Below are positions 7,154 through 13,515 of a stretch of DNA of 13,515 bases, one piece after another. A program made the translations under genes and the position numbers. The stretch lies in the NCBI GenBank assembly GCA_020355145.1, contig CP070660.1:1374040-1387554 (forward strand). The letters run 5' to 3'. The DNA comes from Deltaproteobacteria bacterium. GTDB taxonomy: Bacteria > Desulfobacterota > DSM-4660 > Desulfatiglandales > B25-G16. The notes beneath the pieces are model-generated. The model saw only the letters and a list, made by a program, of their open reading frames with translations, ran no database searches and was not told the origin of the DNA. Each line of letters opens with the position of its first letter. The first letter of the stretch is position 1.

Positions 7154-7528
7154 TTGATTGTTGGTTTAGCTCCTTTTGATTAACCCCTAAAACATATTAA
7201 GGCGTGAGGGCTCTGCAAAACCCCACAATCTTTCTTCGCCAAGAGAGGGTGGGGCTTTTCGGAAGTGACTGGTGGCCCGCGACGAGCCCCTCGGCCTGAG
7301 CTTGGGTCGAAGGCTCGGCCGAGTCGGAGGGCGCTGTCTTTTCGCGACTTATAAGTGGGGGAAACCGCAGGTCCCGCTTGCGGGACAATGCGGAGGGGGC
7401 AAGACTCCCCCGCTGATAAGTCGCTGAAAAGACCAGCCCGGGAGCCCTGCAACTGACGGAAAGCCCCATCCTCGTAGTGATAAATGCAAAGTTTTAAGCA
7501 TATATACGGAGCTAAATCAAGAATCAAT
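7153..7528. mobile_element. MITE-like element with terminal inverted repeats and a palindromic core
   Basis: The ends form imperfect terminal inverted repeats of about 21 bp (7153-7173 and 7508-7528) with two mismatches. They share the inner TTTAGCTCC / GGAGCTAAA and the outer ATTGATT / AATCAAT. Inside lie A+T-rich shoulders and a G+C-rich core (about 7200-7475) full of nested stems. One stem pairs 7247-7261 with 7457-7471 (15 bp including G-U pairs). A long stem pairs 7336-7362 with 7406-7433. The apical hairpin is 7365-7393, with GTCCCGC TT GCGGGAC at its tip, and a side hairpin spans 7290-7323. Open frames on the minus strand (such as 7180-7527) have no recognisable domain. The element begins at the stop codon of the preceding gene. 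No clear target-site duplication was found. A structured RNA is the alternative reading. Confidence 0.6.
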
Positions 7529-7578
7529 AGAATAATAATGTGACAGTCATCTCATTTCAGACTGTAGTATTGACCGCT

Positions 7579-7600
7579 GGCACTCCGGCTGGCCAGTGCC
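7579..7600. repeat. G+C-rich hairpin upstream of the moxR promoter
   Basis: GGCACT (7579-7584) pairs with AGTGCC (7595-7600). An inner GGC/GCC (7587-7589 with 7592-7594) extends it to a stem of about nine pairs with a 2-nt bulge. There is no T run after it, so it is not a typical intrinsic terminator. It lies between the MITE-like element and the promoter at 7629, and could be an operator or the end of an upstream transcript. Confidence 0.4.
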
Positions 7601-7628
7601 CCGGGGCTTTGGGCTCAACACTCACAAC

Positions 7629-7657
7629 TTGACATACGACATTGTGGTACTTATACT
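7629..7657 (+). promoter_or_regulatory. Near-consensus sigma70 promoter for the moxR-bat operon
   Basis: A perfect TTGACA (7629-7634), a 17-nt spacer and TATACT (7652-7657, five of six) make the best promoter in the window. Transcription would start near 7664, about 225 nt before moxR. The -10 lies in a near-palindrome (TTATACTATACTATAA, 7651-7666) that could serve as a repressor site. This is the only good promoter seen for the six-gene cluster. Confidence 0.6.
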
Positions 7658-7663
7658 ATACTA

Positions 7664-7888
7664 TAAGGGCACAAAGGGATCAGCCATGGATGGGTGTGGC
7701 CGCGGTTTTTATCCAACTGAAGGGACAAGATAGAGACGATACCCAAAAACCCCTGCAAGACTAGCTCTACCTGCCGGAGTTTTCCACCAAAAGCAGTTTC
7801 CCTGATGAAGGCCCGCGCAATATCATGGCACACCATTCCACTGTACCTGGCAGTGGACAATAGGGAAGGATCAGCGAGAAGATAACCG
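7664..7888 (+). other. Long 5' leader of the moxR operon; no convincing gene
   Basis: About 225 nt between the predicted start of transcription and moxR. Short reading frames occur (ATG at 7690, 24 codons, and an overlapping one near 7686) but have neither good ribosome-binding sites nor recognisable products. A hairpin, TCCACTG (7837-7843) with CAGTGGA (7851-7857), has a 7-nt loop and ends about 30 nt before the moxR start. I recognise no known riboswitch class. A minus-strand frame covers this DNA (7651-7992), but it runs into moxR antisense and looks non-coding. Confidence 0.4.
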
Positions 7889-8869
7889 ATGGATATAAAG
7901 GAAATAACCAAAAGGATCGAGAGTGAAAGCGTCGTTTTTCGACGCATCATGGCGGAGATTGAAAAGGTCGTAGTTGGCCAGAGGCACCTCATGGAGAGGA
8001 TGTTGATCGGGCTCCTGTGCGATGGTCATCTGCTGCTGGAGGGTGTTCCAGGGTTGGCCAAGACAACAGCTGTCAAAACGCTCGCTAAGACAATCAGGAC
8101 AACTTTTCAGAGAATCCAGTTCACACCGGATCTGCTGCCAGCTGATATCCTCGGAACCCAAGTTTACCGCCCAGACAACGGCTCTTTCGAAATCAGGAAG
8201 GGCCCTATCTTTCACAATATCATCCTGGCAGACGAGATCAACCGGGCACCGGCCAAAGTTCAGAGCGCCCTTCTGGAGGCGATGCAGGAGCGGCAGGTTA
8301 CCATAGGGGAGGAGACCTTTGTGCTTGAGAGGCCATTTCTCGTTCTCGCTACACAGAACCCTATTGAACAAGAAGGGACCTATCCACTTCCGGAGGCCCA
8401 GATAGACCGTTTCATGTTAAAGATCAAGGTGGACTACCCTTCGGCAAAGGAGGAAAAGGGGATTATGGAGCGAGTTTACAAGGGTGCTGCTGGAAACGTC
8501 TCCGGAGTAGTAGACGTATCGGAGATTGAATCCTCCAGAGGCACCATGTACTCAATCCACATGGAAGAGAAAATAGTGGACTATATCGTGCGTATCTCCA
8601 GGGCCACTCGAAATTCGAGGGAGTTTGGCCTAGATATTGCTCCCATGATAAGCTACGGTGCATCGCCCAGGGCCTCCATCTGGCTCGGCCTTGCCTCGCG
8701 GGCTCACGCATTCTTGAGCGGTCGAGGCTATGTGACCCCCCATGATGTCAAATCCGTAGCCCCGGATGTGCTCCGCCACCGGATTATCTTGAGCTATGAG
8801 GCGGAGGCGGAGGGAAAAAGTACCGATGATCTAATTAAGGTCTTACTGGAGAGGATTGAGGTCCCTTGA
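7889..8869 (+). CDS. moxR: MoxR-family AAA+ ATPase
   Basis: Cytoplasmic AAA+ chaperone-like ATPase of the MoxR family (326 aa, usual length). Motifs are Walker A GVPGLAKT (52-59), Walker B ILADEIN (112-118), ALLEAMQERQVTIG (127-140), sensor 1 ATQNP (154-158) and EQEGTYPLPEAQIDRFM (160-176). The C-terminal lid domain includes GASPRASIWL and YVTPHDVKSVAPDVLRHRI. MoxR proteins usually act with VWA-domain partners in maturation or stress tolerance, and here the next genes encode three VWA-type proteins. The ATG at 7889 has only a weak GAGAAG upstream. It is the first gene of the cluster and lies 1 nt before the DUF58 start. The exact substrate is unknown. Confidence 0.93.
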   Translation: MDIKEITKRIESESVVFRRIMAEIEKVVVGQRHLMERMLIGLLCDGHLLLEGVPGLAKTTAVKTLAKTIRTTFQRIQFTPDLLPADILGTQVYRPDNGSFEIRKGPIFHNIILADEINRAPAKVQSALLEAMQERQVTIGEETFVLERPFLVLATQNPIEQEGTYPLPEAQIDRFMLKIKVDYPSAKEEKGIMERVYKGAAGNVSGVVDVSEIESSRGTMYSIHMEEKIVDYIVRISRATRNSREFGLDIAPMISYGASPRASIWLGLASRAHAFLSGRGYVTPHDVKSVAPDVLRHRIILSYEAEAEGKSTDDLIKVLLERIEVP

Positions 8870-8870
8870 A

Positions 8871-9746
8871 ATGATTCCCGAGGAGCTGCTCAGAAAGATT
8901 CAAGGCCTTCATTTTAAGACCAGGCACCTGGCTAGTGACCTGTTTGCGGGCCAATACGAGAGTGCCTTTAAAGGCCGGGGGATCGAGTTTGCCGAGGTCC
9001 GGGAGTATCAGCCTGGCGACGACATACGGACCATTGACTGGAACGTCTCTGCACGCTTCGGTCGGCCCTTCGTAAAGGTCTTTCAGGAGGAGAGAGAGCT
9101 GAATGTTATGTTAGCTTTGGACCTGTCCGGTTCCCATCTCTTCGGTACGAGAAAGAGGTTTAAGAGGGAACTCTTGGCTGAAGTGGCAGGAATGTTAGCC
9201 TTTCTGGCCATTCGTACCAATGACAAGGTGGGTGCCATTCTGTTCAGCTCTCAAGTGGAAAAGTACATTCCTCCTGGTAAAGGGGCATCCCATGTGTGGC
9301 GGCTCATCAAGGAGATGTTCACCTATGAACCGCAGGACTTGTCCACCAACCTGAACGAGGTACTTTCCTATTTAAACCGGATGGTGAAGCGCCATGCCAT
9401 CGTGTTTTTAATATCCGACTTTATGGACACTGGTTTTGAGAGATCTCTGAGATTAACCGCTAACAAACATGATCTGACTGTCATTCGGGTTTTTGACCCG
9501 GCGGAAGAGGACCTGCCCGATGTGGGCCTGATGACGGTTCGAGACCCGGAGACGGGTCAGGCCGCGTCAATCAATACCCGAAGCAAGCGGTTGAGGGAAA
9601 GTTGGCGCACTTACCGAAAGGCTCAGGTGGCGTATCTCTCCGATCTTCTCACCAAGGCGGGGGTTGACCTGGTACACCTATCCACGGACGGGCCCTTAGT
9701 TGAGCCGCTTATACACCTTTTCGAGAGAAGGAGAAGGCGGTTATGA
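8871..9746 (+). CDS. DUF58-domain protein (VWA-like partner of MoxR)
   Basis: DUF58 family protein, about 291 aa, almost always found beside moxR. The N-terminal region has the family signature GRGIEFAEVREYQPGDDIRT (36-55), followed by IDWNVSARFGRPFVK. A VWA-like domain follows with a MIDAS-type DLSGS (84-88) and VIFLISDFMDTG later. I chose the ATG at 8871, 1 nt after the moxR stop. It has GAGG 9 nt upstream, and MIPEELLRKIQ is the usual N-terminus. A TTG at 8856 in the same frame would add five residues. No membrane segment is apparent, so it should be cytoplasmic. It probably links MoxR to the membrane VWA proteins downstream, by family precedent. Confidence 0.9.
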   Translation: MIPEELLRKIQGLHFKTRHLASDLFAGQYESAFKGRGIEFAEVREYQPGDDIRTIDWNVSARFGRPFVKVFQEERELNVMLALDLSGSHLFGTRKRFKRELLAEVAGMLAFLAIRTNDKVGAILFSSQVEKYIPPGKGASHVWRLIKEMFTYEPQDLSTNLNEVLSYLNRMVKRHAIVFLISDFMDTGFERSLRLTANKHDLTVIRVFDPAEEDLPDVGLMTVRDPETGQAASINTRSKRLRESWRTYRKAQVAYLSDLLTKAGVDLVHLSTDGPLVEPLIHLFERRRRRL

Positions 9747-10381
9747 AAATCCCTTTTATCATGCTTATTCTCCTCTTATGGTTTGGGGCTGTCTTGGCAG
9801 TTGGCCCAATGTCGTTGACCGCGGGCGCCAATCTGGAAGAAGAACCTGCAGAGGCTCAGCTCCGGCCTATTCAGGGGATTATCCCGACAAGGGTTATGTT
9901 GCTGGAATTCCTACCCTGGGCAGGAGGCCTGCTGGGTTTCTTGCTCATCGTTTTGGGTCTGGTGCGGTGGTACAAAAGAAGACGTAGCAAGAGGCGCTCG
10001 ATCATACCTGAGGATCCACCTCACATCCGAGCCAGAAAGGAGATTGAGCAATTAGAGGCCCGAGGTGTATTCGAACAGGGAGACATCAAGGGGTTTTACT
10101 TTCTTTTTTCCGGAATTCTAAGGCGCTATCTGGGATCCGTCAGGGGTTTCCCTGCAGCGGGATTCACTACAGAAGAGATCGAACATCATGTCAATAGCGA
10201 TCAGGATCGGAGGCTTCTGGCTTTGCTGCAGCATGCCGATCTTGTCAAATTCGCCGGCAGGATCCCGACTCTAGCCAGAAAGGAGGAAGAGGTAAGAAAG
10301 GCCCTGTCCTATATCCAGGAAACCAGTCCTCCTATGGAGACTGGGCATTCAATGGATGAGACCCAGGGGGTATCCAAATGA
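9743..10381 (+). CDS. Small membrane protein resembling DUF4381
   Basis: A 212-aa protein with a likely signal peptide or first hydrophobic segment (MKIPFIMLILLLWFGAVLAV), a short extracytoplasmic stretch and one membrane helix (about 53-75). The basic stop RWYKRRRSKRR follows, and then a soluble helical cytoplasmic domain. FYFLFSGILRRYLG (118-131), GFTTEEIEHHV (140-150) and the closing ADLVKFAGRIPTLARKEE resemble DUF4381 proteins and the C-terminal tail of BatD. It sits between DUF58 and batA with ATGA overlaps on both sides, the place where such proteins occur in other MoxR/Bat clusters. AAGGAG (9728-9733) lies 9 nt before the start. The family call is from memory of pattern and could be wrong. 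The function is unknown. Confidence 0.75.
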   Translation: MKIPFIMLILLLWFGAVLAVGPMSLTAGANLEEEPAEAQLRPIQGIIPTRVMLLEFLPWAGGLLGFLLIVLGLVRWYKRRRSKRRSIIPEDPPHIRARKEIEQLEARGVFEQGDIKGFYFLFSGILRRYLGSVRGFPAAGFTTEEIEHHVNSDQDRRLLALLQHADLVKFAGRIPTLARKEEEVRKALSYIQETSPPMETGHSMDETQGVSK

Positions 10382-11328
10382 TGTTCAGGTTCGCCTATCC
10401 GGCTCTCCTTGCCCTACTGGTAGTGATAGCGGGTTGGCTCCTTTTTGCCCTGTGGAGAAAACCGACCAGCGTCACATATTCCACGACTTCAACAATAGCG
10501 GAGCTGGCCGGTAGTGCCAGACATCTCTGGGATAAGATCCCCTTGATCTTGAGGACTGGCTGCCTTGTTCTGCTTGTCATGACCGCTGCACGGCCTCAGC
10601 TCTACAATGTTCCCTGGGATGTTCTGTCTCCAGGGGTAGATATTGTGCTCTGTCTGGACACCTCTGGTTCCATGGAGGCACTTGATTTCCAATTGGACGG
10701 CAATCCGGTGTCTCGTCTTACCGCTGTCAAGAAGGTGGTGGGAGAGTTCATTGAGAAAAGGGAGATGGACAGGATTGGACTGGTTGTCTTCGGAGAGGAG
10801 GCCTTCACCCAGTCCCCTTTAACCATGGACAAGGGGCTGCTGTTGGGATTGGTGAACAAAATGCAGATCGGTATGGCTGGAGATCGGACGGCTATCGGCT
10901 CTGCCATCGCTATCGGAGGCAAAAGGCTAAAAGACCTGAAGGCCAAGTCCAGAATCCTGATTCTTCTCACGGACGGAAGACACAATGCGGGAGATTTGAC
11001 ACCTGAGGTGGCTGCTGAGGCCGTTAAGGCATTGGATATCAAGATCTATACCATTGGGGTTGGAGGAACGTGGCCGGGCACCTATAAGGTGAATGAAGAG
11101 ATGTTGGAAAAGATCGCACGCATCGGGGGTGGCAAATACTTCAGGGCCGCTGACACCGAGCGGCTGTCGGAGATATATGATATTATTGACCGGGAAGAAA
11201 AGACCGAGGTTAAGGTAGAGGAATTCTTTCATTTCCGGGAGCTTTACGGCTACTTTCTTGTCCCAGCACTCATTTTGCTTGGAGTCGAGGTCTTTTTGAG
11301 AGGCGTATTCTTGAGGGTGATTCCATGA
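10378..11328 (+). CDS. batA: BatA-like membrane VWA-domain protein
   Basis: A 316-aa protein with two N-terminal hydrophobic segments (about 5-25 and 55-72), a von Willebrand A domain (about 86-275) and a C-terminal membrane helix (about 290-312). The metal site (MIDAS) is complete: DTSGSM (94-99), T171 in GDRTAIGSA, and D199 in LLTDGR. Also typical are DRIGLVVFGEEAFTQSPLT and YTIGVGG. The organisation matches BatA of the aerotolerance (Bat) operon. It is paralogous to the next gene. ATG at 10378 overlaps the preceding stop, and a G-rich AGGGGG stands about 7 nt upstream. Bat proteins have been tied to oxygen or stress tolerance in Bacteroides and Leptospira; the role here is inferred. Confidence 0.9.
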   Translation: MMFRFAYPALLALLVVIAGWLLFALWRKPTSVTYSTTSTIAELAGSARHLWDKIPLILRTGCLVLLVMTAARPQLYNVPWDVLSPGVDIVLCLDTSGSMEALDFQLDGNPVSRLTAVKKVVGEFIEKREMDRIGLVVFGEEAFTQSPLTMDKGLLLGLVNKMQIGMAGDRTAIGSAIAIGGKRLKDLKAKSRILILLTDGRHNAGDLTPEVAAEAVKALDIKIYTIGVGGTWPGTYKVNEEMLEKIARIGGGKYFRAADTERLSEIYDIIDREEKTEVKVEEFFHFRELYGYFLVPALILLGVEVFLRGVFLRVIP

Positions 11329-12335
11329 CACTGGCCCATTTATGGATCCTTCATTTCCTCTGGGCTCTGCCTTTAGCAGCCCTGGTCTTGGTCTTCTCCA
11401 GGCGGCAAAAGAGGAGAACCATGGAGAGCTTCGCTGACCACGAGCTCTTGGCCCGTCTGACGGGAAAAGATCAGAAGGGAAGGAGGTTCTTGAAGGGCCT
11501 TCTCCTGCTAACCGCCCTGGGACTGATGCTTTTCGCATTGGCGGGGCCACGGTGGGGCAGCCAGTACGTGGAGGTGACTCGAAGGGGCGTGGATATCATG
11601 ATCCTGGCAGATGTCTCGCCTAGCATGCTGGTGGAAGACGTTAGGCCAAACCGGCTCGAGCGCGCCAGAGGGGAGATCCTGGATTTTCTCAGGGTTGTCC
11701 AGGGAGATCGTATTGGTCTCGTGGCCTTTTCAGGGGCCGCCTTTGTCCAGTGCCCATTGACATTAGACTATACGGCGCTCCAGATGTTTCTGGGTGCATT
11801 GCAACCGGATCTCATTCCCGTACCTGGCACGGATCTGGGTGCGGCCATAGAAACCGGCGTGTCCTCATTCGATTTCGAATCCGAGACCGACAAGGTCATA
11901 CTCCTCATCACAGACGGGGAAGACAACGAGAACCGGCGGCTTGAGGCGGCCCGAAAGGCAGCGGAAAAGGGGGTCAGGATCTTCGCCTTTGGTGTGGGGG
12001 AGACATCGGGAGGGCCGATCCCCGCATATGATGAAAATGGAGGGTTTAAGAAGGATAGGGACGGCAGGGTTATCTTATCCAGGCTCGAAGAGGAAGGTCT
12101 CAGGAAAATCACCTCCATGACTGGAGGGGCTTATGTTCGCTCTATGGCCGGCGATTTGGACCTGCATATTCTCTACTTTGACGGCATTAGATCCAAGACA
12201 CAGGCCCAGACCCTGAAGACTGATAAAATCAAGGTTTATGAGGAACGTTTCCCCTTTTTCGTGCTGGCTGCGATTCTATTTCTACTTCTGGAGAGACTGA
12301 TCCGTGAGAGGAGATCCGTAGAAACCCGAGCTTAG
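11325..12335 (+). CDS. batB: BatB-like membrane VWA-domain protein
   Basis: Second VWA protein, 336 aa, with the same plan as BatA: hydrophobic N-terminus (about 5-25), a second helix (about 57-74) ending ALAGPRWG, a VWA domain (about 88-290) and a C-terminal helix (FFVLAAILFLLLERLI). The MIDAS reads DVSPSM (96-101), T169 in PGTDLGAAI and D197 in ITDGEDNE, so metal binding looks intact. The D-x-S-x-S pattern is kept with Pro in the middle position. It starts at ATG 11325, overlapping the batA stop by 4 nt, and its own stop lies within the ribosome-binding site of batC. It probably forms a membrane complex with BatA and BatC, by family precedent. Confidence 0.9.
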   Translation: MTLAHLWILHFLWALPLAALVLVFSRRQKRRTMESFADHELLARLTGKDQKGRRFLKGLLLLTALGLMLFALAGPRWGSQYVEVTRRGVDIMILADVSPSMLVEDVRPNRLERARGEILDFLRVVQGDRIGLVAFSGAAFVQCPLTLDYTALQMFLGALQPDLIPVPGTDLGAAIETGVSSFDFESETDKVILLITDGEDNENRRLEAARKAAEKGVRIFAFGVGETSGGPIPAYDENGGFKKDRDGRVILSRLEEEGLRKITSMTGGAYVRSMAGDLDLHILYFDGIRSKTQAQTLKTDKIKVYEERFPFFVLAAILFLLLERLIRERRSVETRA

Positions 12336-12350
12336 GGGGAGTAAAAATTG
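12335..12350 (+). promoter_or_regulatory. Shine-Dalgarno that fixes the TTG start of batC
   Basis: GGGGGAG (12335-12341) lies 6 nt before TTG at 12348 and overlaps the batB stop codon TAG (12333-12335). The alternative ATG at 12360 would be 18 nt from this site, so TTG is preferred. Confidence 0.65.
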
Positions 12351-13235
12351 TTCAAGAACATGAAGGCACTGGCACTTCTGGGCCTCATGCTTACAACCCA
12401 GGCCCTGGCTGCCGAGAACCCAGATGAACTCTACAGAAAGGGGCACTTTGCCGAGGCCGAAGAGGCCTATGCCCGCTTGGATATGGATCATCCAGAGGAT
12501 ATCCGATACGGCTATAACCGGGGATGCGCCGGCTACCAGAACTCGGATTACGAGGTGGCCATGGCCGCCTTTTCAAGTGTATTGAGAAGGGCAAGAGACG
12601 ATGAGATGGGCTTTAAGGCTGCTTATAACCTGGGTAACACGGCTTACAGACAGGGTGACTTCGAATCGGCAGTGGCCTACTATAGGCAGTCTATCCGCTA
12701 TAATCCCACAAGCGAGGATGCCTGGCATAATCTGGAACTGGCGCTCAGGGGAATGGAAAAACAGAAAAAGGGTAAGGCACGAGGACCAAAGACCCAGCCC
12801 AAAAGGGATTCTGGCCAATCAGAGAGGAACGAAGATGGATCAGAAGCCGGCACAAATGAGGAAAGCCCAGATCAGCCATCTCAGGAAAAGGCCTCCAATC
12901 GGGAACAATCTCGAGCCCAGGATCAAGGGGAAGACAATCATCAAGCCGAATCCGGTGAGGAGGGAGAGTCTAAACAGGAACAAGGGGATAAGCCGGATAG
13001 GGGCCAAGGGGCCGAACAAGAATCACCCGAAGACCTATCAGGGGAGCTAGAACCCCTTCGATCATTGCCAGAGGAACAGAAAGTAGATCAAGATTTGGGT
13101 CCTGCTGGGTCAATGATCGATAGGAAACAGGCCGAGGCCTTATTGGACGGCATAGAAGAGGACCTTTCGAGGTTTTTGCGATTTCAGATCACTCAAAGGA
13201 GGCGACATGGGGTCCGATCTGGAAAGGATTGGTAG
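12348..13235 (+). CDS. batC: BatC-like TPR protein with long charged tail
   Basis: A 295-aa protein with a signal peptide (MFKNMKALALLGLMLTTQALAA, likely cut after ALA). TPR repeats follow over about residues 26-140 (ELYRKGHFAEAEEAYARL, YNRGCAGYQNSDYEVAMAAF, AAYNLGNTAYRQGDFESAVA). A low-complexity region rich in E, Q, S, K and G covers about 140-245. A conserved C-terminal segment follows (QAEALLDGIEEDLSRFLRFQ), then a basic patch and the terminal KDW, which is typical of BatC. No second membrane helix is clear, so it may be periplasmic. The low-complexity region makes other frames look open, but they are shadows. The start is TTG at 12348. No batD follows. Confidence 0.85.
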   Translation: MFKNMKALALLGLMLTTQALAAENPDELYRKGHFAEAEEAYARLDMDHPEDIRYGYNRGCAGYQNSDYEVAMAAFSSVLRRARDDEMGFKAAYNLGNTAYRQGDFESAVAYYRQSIRYNPTSEDAWHNLELALRGMEKQKKGKARGPKTQPKRDSGQSERNEDGSEAGTNEESPDQPSQEKASNREQSRAQDQGEDNHQAESGEEGESKQEQGDKPDRGQGAEQESPEDLSGELEPLRSLPEEQKVDQDLGPAGSMIDRKQAEALLDGIEEDLSRFLRFQITQRRRHGVRSGKDW

Positions 13236-13288
13236 GCATACCTTTCACGTCAGCTCAAGCACCAGGGTTATGTGTTTTTAGACTATTA

Positions 13289-13386
13289 ATGATTCTGAGA
13301 AAATGTTACCCTATGAAAGAGATGATGATAGAGAGCAGGAAGGATTTGACAGAATCATAGGTGAAGAAACAATGCTATTTTCTCAG
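13289..13386. repeat. Overlapping short inverted repeats after batC
   Basis: ATGATTCTG (13289-13297) has its exact complement CAGAATCAT at 13350-13358. The overlapping CTGAGAAAAT (13295-13304) has its exact complement ATTTTCTCAG at 13377-13386. The second pair reaches the stop codon of the opposite-strand CoA-transferase gene. The large loops make strong hairpins unlikely. The two alternative pairings share bases and could compete. The rest of the 147-nt gap holds no evident gene. Confidence 0.35.
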
Positions 13387-13515
13387 AGGACTCCTTCTTC
13401 CTTGAGCTGTTTTACCTGGGCACTGCTGATCCCCAGGTATTCTCCCAGGATGAGTTCATTATGCTCTCCGACCAATGGGGAGGGGCGTTCGACCTCGCCG
13501 GGCGTCTCTGAGAGT
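13383..13515 (-). CDS. CaiB/BaiF-type CoA-transferase, C-terminal fragment
   Basis: On the minus strand an open frame enters from the right edge and ends in TGA (13383-13385), giving 43 residues. The translation includes SETPGEVERPSPLVGEHNEL, then ILGEYLGISSAQVKQLKEEGVL at the end. The pattern P-x-P-L-x-GEH, a short helix, a leucine-glycine turn, then a lysine/glutamate helix ending EEGV(I/L), is the characteristic C-terminus of class III (CaiB/BaiF) CoA-transferases. These move CoA between organic acids. Which acid is used cannot be told from the fragment. The gene converges with the bat cluster, so it is not the missing batD. Confidence 0.75.
   Translation of the reverse strand, partial: LSETPGEVERPSPLVGEHNELILGEYLGISSAQVKQLKEEGVL

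Noticed and set aside
7180..7527. Minus-strand open frames (115 and 90 codons) inside the MITE-like element as protein genes
   Set aside because: The translations show no domain or regular secondary-structure pattern. They lie in strongly palindromic G+C-rich DNA where stops are rare, and they have no good ribosome site.
7651..7992. Minus-strand frame of 113 codons over the moxR leader, considered as a decayed transposase or small membrane protein
   Set aside because: It runs antisense into the start of moxR, has no recognisable motif, and covers the predicted promoter. I could not link it to a family, although a relic cannot be excluded.
10927..11550. 207-codon minus-strand frame opposite batA and batB
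   Set aside because: It is antisense to two clear VWA genes across their junction, with no domain and no ribosome site. It results from the G+C-richer codon use of this region.
12601..13050. 149-codon plus-strand frame inside batC
   Set aside because: It is a shadow of the batC low-complexity region. The batC frame has a signal peptide, TPR repeats and the family C-terminus, while this one has no recognisable domain.
1..13515. CRISPR arrays, tRNA or rRNA genes
   Set aside because: No regularly spaced repeats, no cloverleaf pattern with a TTCGANNC-type arm, and no rRNA-like sequence were seen on either strand.

Overview
The window reads as a stretch of chromosome from a Gram-negative, flagellated bacterium. 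KdsD (KDO and lipopolysaccharide synthesis) and a MotB with a peptidoglycan-binding domain point to an outer-membrane-bearing cell. The RuvABC and YebC sequences and the MoxR/DUF58/Bat cluster beside a CaiB/BaiF CoA-transferase would fit a deltaproteobacterial (Desulfobacterota-like) lineage. That placement is inference, because no phylogeny could be run.

Layout, left to right. Positions 128-1984 (+) hold a tight motility unit: motA, motB (ATGA overlap) and a PilZ-domain protein starting with TTG inside the end of motB, so the stator genes sit with a likely c-di-GMP sensor. Positions 1985-4965 (-) hold yebC-ruvC-ruvA-ruvB, the Holliday-junction branch migration and resolution set, with an imperfect inverted repeat between ruvC and ruvA. 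The PilZ gene and ruvB are convergent, and their stop codons abut with no spacer. A divergent intergenic region (4966-5223) leads to kdsD and an overlapping DHDPS-fold gene whose product has lost the usual Schiff-base lysine and the TT motif (5224-7153, +).

Positions 7153-7528 hold a MITE-like element. It has about 21-bp imperfect terminal inverted repeats around a G+C-rich, strongly self-complementary core with no convincing gene. After it come a hairpin, a near-consensus sigma70 promoter (TTGACA, 17 nt, TATACT) and a leader of about 225 nt. Positions 7889-13235 (+) are a six-gene cluster: moxR, a DUF58 protein, a small membrane protein resembling DUF4381, batA, batB and batC. Junctions in the cluster are mostly ATGA overlaps or gaps of 1-12 nt. 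The expected batD does not follow. Instead there is about 150 nt of noncoding DNA and the 3' end of a CaiB/BaiF CoA-transferase gene on the opposite strand, running off the right edge.

Base composition changes across the window. By eye, the DNA left of about 7150 is clearly A+T-richer than the MoxR/Bat region to the right, and the MITE-like element sits at that boundary. The MoxR/Bat products should form a membrane-associated chaperone and von Willebrand A complex: MoxR is a cytoplasmic AAA+ ATPase, DUF58 a cytoplasmic VWA-like adaptor, BatA and BatB are membrane-anchored VWA proteins, and BatC is a secreted or anchored TPR protein. The most unusual items are the MITE-like element, the catalytically altered DHDPS homologue fused to the kdsD transcript, the Bat cluster without BatD, and a MotA whose rotor-facing loop carries lysines where an acidic residue is usual.
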